A stretch of DNA of 64,000 nt from Methylobacterium sp. E-066 (GTDB lineage: Bacteria > Pseudomonadota > Alphaproteobacteria > Rhizobiales > Beijerinckiaceae), in the NCBI RefSeq assembly GCF_022829635.1, contig NZ_JAKSYO010000214.1, forward strand, positions 98,884 to 162,883. Reading direction: 5' to 3'. The notes under the pieces were generated by a model. The model worked only from the letters and a program-made list of their open reading frames with translations, was not told where the DNA came from and did no database searches. A program made the translations under genes and the position numbers. This document shows, in pieces, positions 61,244 to 64,000 of the stretch. The first letter of the stretch is position 1, and the number at the start of each line of letters is the position of its first letter.

Positions 61244-61356
61244 TGTCATTCCGGGGCGCCGTAGGCGAACCCGGAATCCAGAGCCGCCGACGGTGCAAAA
61301 CCTGCTCCTGCCTGTGGTTATGGATTCCAGGCTCCGCAGCGCGGCCCCGGAATGAC
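61244..61356. repeat. Palindromic intergenic repeat (family C)
   Basis: Inverted ends GTCATTCCGGGGCGCC at the left and GCGGCCCCGGAATGAC at the right, with ACCCGGAATCCAGAGCC and TATGGATTCCAGGCTCC as inner arms. This matches the type of dispersed palindrome common in Methylobacterium and Bradyrhizobium. It lies in the convergent gap between pheA and the phosphatase gene. Confidence 0.7.
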
Positions 61357-61433
61357 GCCGTGACGGATTGAACGAGGCTGTGCCGTCAGTTTGGCTCGGC
61401 AACGTTGAGGTCGGCCAGGAACGACGCCTCCGA

Positions 61434-62159
61434 TCACTCCCGCCGCAGCACCCGGTCCACAGCTAGATCCGACCAGAACCCCGGCCGAAAATCCCGCTTG
61501 AGCGCCTCCGGGTCATAGATGGTCTCGACCCAGGTCAGGAAATCGATCCCCTTGGCCTCGCCCTCCACGCGGTAGCGCGCGAAGAACGCGTCGAGGATGC
61601 CGGTCTTGGCGAAGCGGAGATGGCCGTAGCGGGCCGAGAGCTGGCGGGCGGCCTCGGCCACCGGGCGGTTCTCGTGCAGGATCAGGTAGAGGGCCGAGGC
61701 GAGCCCGGCCCGGTCGGCGCCCGACTTGCAGTGCATCACCGCCGGGTACTGGATGCCGGCGAAGAAATCCTTCGCGGCGAGCAGGGTGGCGCGGTCGGGA
61801 GCCTCGCGGGAACGCAGCACGAACTCGACCAGGGTGAGCCCGTGCCGCTCGCACGCCTCCCGCTGCAGCGGCCAGGAGCCGTGCTCGCGCCCGCCGCGCA
61901 GGGAGATGACCGTGCGGACGCCCTCGGCGCGGAAGCGCGCGAGCTGGTGCGGCCCGGGCTGGGCCGAGCGCCAGAGCCGGCCGGTGCCGACCCGGTGACG
62001 GTTGAGATAGGCCAGCCGGAACACGCCGTGATCGATCAGCAGCATGTTCGCCCAGGCCTTCAGCCGGTCGCCGGGCCCGGCGATCGGCCGCTCGAAGCGG
62101 GCGATCCGGGCCATGCGGCGCGCGTAGCGCGTCTCGGGCTTGAGGAAGCGGTTGAACAC
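61434..62159 (-). CDS. Tyrosine/dual-specificity phosphatase-like protein
   Basis: 241 residues if begun at the GTG at 62159; ATG 62114 and a GTG at 62255 are alternatives and none has a good ribosome binding site. The active-site loop is VMHCKSGADRAGLAS, the HCxxGxDRxG variant of the Cys phosphatase signature, with the general acid probably in SREAPDR. A first domain has NRHRVGTGRLWRSAQPGPHQ, a segment typical of bacterial PTP-like proteins. Substrate (phosphotyrosine, inositol phosphate or lipid) is not known. It is cytoplasmic by absence of a signal peptide. Confidence 0.8.
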   Translation of the reverse strand: MFNRFLKPETRYARRMARIARFERPIAGPGDRLKAWANMLLIDHGVFRLAYLNRHRVGTGRLWRSAQPGPHQLARFRAEGVRTVISLRGGREHGSWPLQREACERHGLTLVEFVLRSREAPDRATLLAAKDFFAGIQYPAVMHCKSGADRAGLASALYLILHENRPVAEAARQLSARYGHLRFAKTGILDAFFARYRVEGEAKGIDFLTWVETIYDPEALKRDFRPGFWSDLAVDRVLRRE

Positions 62160-62377
62160 GATGGGGGCTGCCGAGGAATCGGGAGCCGGCTCTAACAGCC
62201 CCCCGGAAGCCCGGCAATTCGCCTGTCGGACCGGCCGGTCACGCCCTTTTCCCACGGACCACGAAAACGTTCCAAAAAAACCGGCGCCGATCTTGCCTTC
62301 ACTCTGCCTGGATCGGGATCGAACCTGGGCGGGCCGCGCGGGTTATCCGACGGTCGACGGGGGAAGGCCGGAAACCC

Positions 62378-62884
62378 ATGAGCACGCGCACCACGAGCAT
62401 CCGCCGGGCTCGCGAGGCCGATCTCGGCAGCCTGTCGACGGTGTTCGATGCCTCGTGGCGCGAGGCCTATCGCGGCATCATCCCCGGGGTGGCTCTGGAG
62501 CGGCTGATCGCCGGGCGCGACCGTGCCTGGTGGCGCAGCGCCCTGCGCCGGGGCCGGCCGATCGCCCTGGTCGAGACCGGCGAGCGGGTGGTCGGCTACG
62601 CCGCCTACGGGCGCACCCGCAGCCGGGCGCTCGGCACCGAGGCGGAGATCGACGAGCTCTACCTGCTGCCGGAATACCAGGGGGTCGGCCTCGGACGCCG
62701 CCTGTTCAAGGCGGTCCGCAACGATCTCGCCGATCATGGCCTCACCCAGCTCGGCGTCTGGAGCCTGGAGGACAATGCCCGGGCCGGCGCGTTCTACGAG
62801 GGGCTGGGCGGCCAGGCCGGGCCGCGGGTGCTGGACCGGGTGGCGGGGGTCGCGCTGCCCAAGGTCGGTTACCTGTTCAGCTAA
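62378..62884 (+). CDS. GNAT-family N-acetyltransferase (RimI-like)
   Basis: 168 residues. Motifs: TSIRRAREADLGSLSTVFDA, EIDELYLLPEYQGVGLGRRL (acetyl-CoA-binding QGVGLG), and LGVWSLEDNARAGAFYEGLG. The composition and length fit a single-domain GNAT. Target is unknown; the family acetylates amino groups of proteins, amino acids or antibiotics. It is upstream of ppa with a 111-base gap and is probably separately transcribed. Confidence 0.88.
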   Translation: MSTRTTSIRRAREADLGSLSTVFDASWREAYRGIIPGVALERLIAGRDRAWWRSALRRGRPIALVETGERVVGYAAYGRTRSRALGTEAEIDELYLLPEYQGVGLGRRLFKAVRNDLADHGLTQLGVWSLEDNARAGAFYEGLGGQAGPRVLDRVAGVALPKVGYLFS

Positions 62885-62995
62885 CGTTTCTTGGGACTCG
62901 TTGCCGGCCTCGCGCCGATACTGATTTGCATCGTGGAGCCAGGCATCTAAGAGGTCGGGGAAGCGGTGCAAGCCGCATCCCGGAAGCGATACGCC

Positions 62996-63532
62996 ATGAA
63001 CATCGACGCCATCCCGCTCGGCAAGAAGCCCCCGCACGACGTCAACGTCATCATCGAGGTGCCGCTCGGTGGCGAACCAATCAAGTACGAGATGGACAAG
63101 GAATCGGGCGCGCTGGTCGTCGACCGGTTCCTCTATACGCCGATGTTCTACCCCGGGAATTACGGCTTCATCCCGCACACCCTGTCGGGCGACGGCGATC
63201 CCTGCGACGTGCTGGTGGCCAACACCCGCGCGGTGCTGCCCGGCGCGATCATCAGCGCGCGCCCCGTCGGCGTGATGGTGATGCAGGACGAGGGCGGCGA
63301 GGACGAGAAGGTCATCGCGGTTCCCTCCCGCCACCTGACCAAGCGCTACGACCGGGTCGAGAACTACACCGACCTGCCCGACATCACGATCCAGCAGATC
63401 CAGCACTTCTTCGAGCACTACAAGGATCTGGAGCCCGGAAAGTGGGTCAAGTTCGTCCGCTGGGGCGACAAGGAAGAGGCCCACCGGCTGATCGAGGAAG
63501 CGATTGAGCGGGCGAAGAACAAGAAAGCCTGA
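62996..63532 (+). CDS. ppa: Inorganic pyrophosphatase
   Basis: 178 residues from the ATG at 62996. It hydrolyses pyrophosphate, which drives biosynthetic reactions to completion. Family I signatures are clear: VNVIIEVPLGGEPIKYEMDK, FYPGNYGFIPHTLSGDGDPC, with the catalytic D-x-D-P-x-D (GDGDPCDVLV), and FFEHYKDLEPGKWVKFVRWG. The length matches the hexameric bacterial enzyme. An upstream in-frame ATG at 62966 would add an Arg/Lys-rich stretch and is unlikely. Confidence 0.97.
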   Translation: MNIDAIPLGKKPPHDVNVIIEVPLGGEPIKYEMDKESGALVVDRFLYTPMFYPGNYGFIPHTLSGDGDPCDVLVANTRAVLPGAIISARPVGVMVMQDEGGEDEKVIAVPSRHLTKRYDRVENYTDLPDITIQQIQHFFEHYKDLEPGKWVKFVRWGDKEEAHRLIEEAIERAKNKKA

Positions 63533-63552
63533 GGCTACAAGGATCCAGATCT

Positions 63553-63675
63553 CCCCCTCATCCTGAGGTGCCGGGCGATCGCAGATCGTTCGGCCTCGAA
63601 GGAGCCCTCAGACATCTCAGCGATCCCTGGAGGGCTCCTTCGAGGCCCGCTGACGCGGGCACCTCAGGATGAGGT
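63553..63675. repeat. Palindromic intergenic repeat (family B)
   Basis: About 120 bases with ends CCCCTCATCCTGAGGTGCCG and CGGGCACCTCAGGATGAGG, and inner arms GCCTCGAAGGAGCCCTC and GAGGGCTCCTTCGAGGC. It is related to the copy at 39974-40090. It lies just downstream of ppa and upstream of the ligase relic and can fold into one long hairpin. Confidence 0.8.
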
Positions 63676-63752
63676 CGAGGGTGAGACCACCCGAAGTCCT
63701 ATAGAGCCCCTTCCCTTGATGGGACGAGCTCGCTGATCTTTCTTATTCAGCC

Positions 63753-64000
63753 ATGACCGGCACGCTGAATTTTCGCGAAGCCAAGCCGGCGTTCATCCGC
63801 GGCCTGGTGGAAGCGCGCATCGACCCCGTGCTGTTCCGCCTGTCGCACAACTACGTCGACGATCTGGCCGAGACCACGGCGTTGATCTGGCCCTCGACGC
63901 CTCTTCCGCCCCCCTCCGTGGGCTCCGGTCTTCACCCGGCACCGAATGAGGCGCAGGTCCCCTCTCCCGTGCGGGAGAGGGACAGGGTGAGGGATGCGAC
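63753..64000 (+). pseudogene. Truncated ATP-dependent DNA ligase fragment (incomplete at window end)
   Basis: The in-frame segment from the ATG reads MTGTLNFREAKPAFIRGLVE, then ARIDPVLFRLSHNYVDDLAE and TTALIWP. This matches an internal part of the N-terminal region of alphaproteobacterial ATP-dependent DNA ligases, which normally have about 40-60 residues before it. Upstream, family B repeat sequence occupies that place. After ALIWP the frame runs into a low-complexity linker and then directly through a family A REP unit (63958-63996). The gene thus seems 5'-truncated and interrupted; the rest is outside the window. Confidence 0.55.
63958..63996. repeat. REP-like palindromic unit (family A)
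   Basis: CCCTCTCCCGTGCGGGAGAG followed by GGACAGGGTGAGGGATG, nearly identical to the unit at 15462. It lies inside the open frame of the ligase fragment, which it extends in frame to the window edge. Confidence 0.8.

Overview
The window is very GC-rich DNA with dense genes on both strands and long spurious antisense open frames. It reads as an alphaproteobacterial chromosome of the Methylobacterium type. The main reasons are a close relative of the lanthanide-binding protein lanmodulin, the alphaproteobacterial ffh/rpsP/rimM/trmD cluster, a DUF6894 protein, a glnK-amtB pair, and several families of palindromic intergenic repeats. No rRNA, tRNA, CRISPR array or complete insertion sequence was seen.

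Layout. 1-7.4 kb: end of a lytic transglycosylase gene, an EmrAB-type efflux pair, an HdeD-like membrane protein and a class A penicillin-binding protein with an unusual nuclease-like tail. 7.4-15.3 kb: small secreted or lipid-anchored proteins, a DUF1810 protein, a lactonase relic, the lanmodulin homologue, a peptide-type binding protein, a metallo-beta-lactamase-fold hydrolase, a Rieske oxygenase, and a 23-codon ORF with a maximal Shine-Dalgarno sequence closed by a terminator. 15.6-24.7 kb: ffh, chorismate mutase, rpsP, rimM, then a LysR/quinone-reductase pair and an exported methyltransferase, then trmD and serC. 24.9-30.2 kb: a HicBA-like toxin-antitoxin pair, glnK-amtB behind a sigma-54-like promoter, a TesB thioesterase and a UbiH-type hydroxylase. 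30.2-34.9 kb: two glycosyltransferase genes, one a 1044-residue multidomain protein with eight N-terminal repeats. 35.2-42.2 kb: a MoxR / DUF58 / BatA-DUF4159 / membrane-protein operon. 42.5-47.5 kb: two YejA-type binding proteins and YejB, with no yejE or yejF following.

47.5-51.6 kb is an accessory pocket: AT-rich stretches, a small orphan protein, an atypical-composition AraC regulator, a broken NIPSNAP gene, a DUF2059 protein and a PPOX-like protein. 51.7-58.3 kb holds regulators paired with transporters or enzymes (AraC/MFS, MarR/monooxygenase, a Crp-Fnr protein, Bcr/CflA efflux) and a second AT-rich pocket. That pocket contains a paralogue of the 48-kb small protein and a relative of the 9-kb small protein. 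58.3-64 kb returns to core functions: a membrane-anchored cytochrome c, kdsB, pheA, a tyrosine phosphatase, an acetyltransferase and ppa. The window ends in a 5'-truncated ATP-dependent DNA ligase fragment flanked by two different palindromic repeats.

The most notable items are the lanmodulin homologue (EF loops spaced as in lanmodulin, but loops 1 and 2 lacking the hallmark proline), the tiny ORF with a 14-nt anti-Shine-Dalgarno match, the paired small-protein families in AT-rich pockets, the nuclease-like tail on the penicillin-binding protein, and the repeat-flanked ligase relic.
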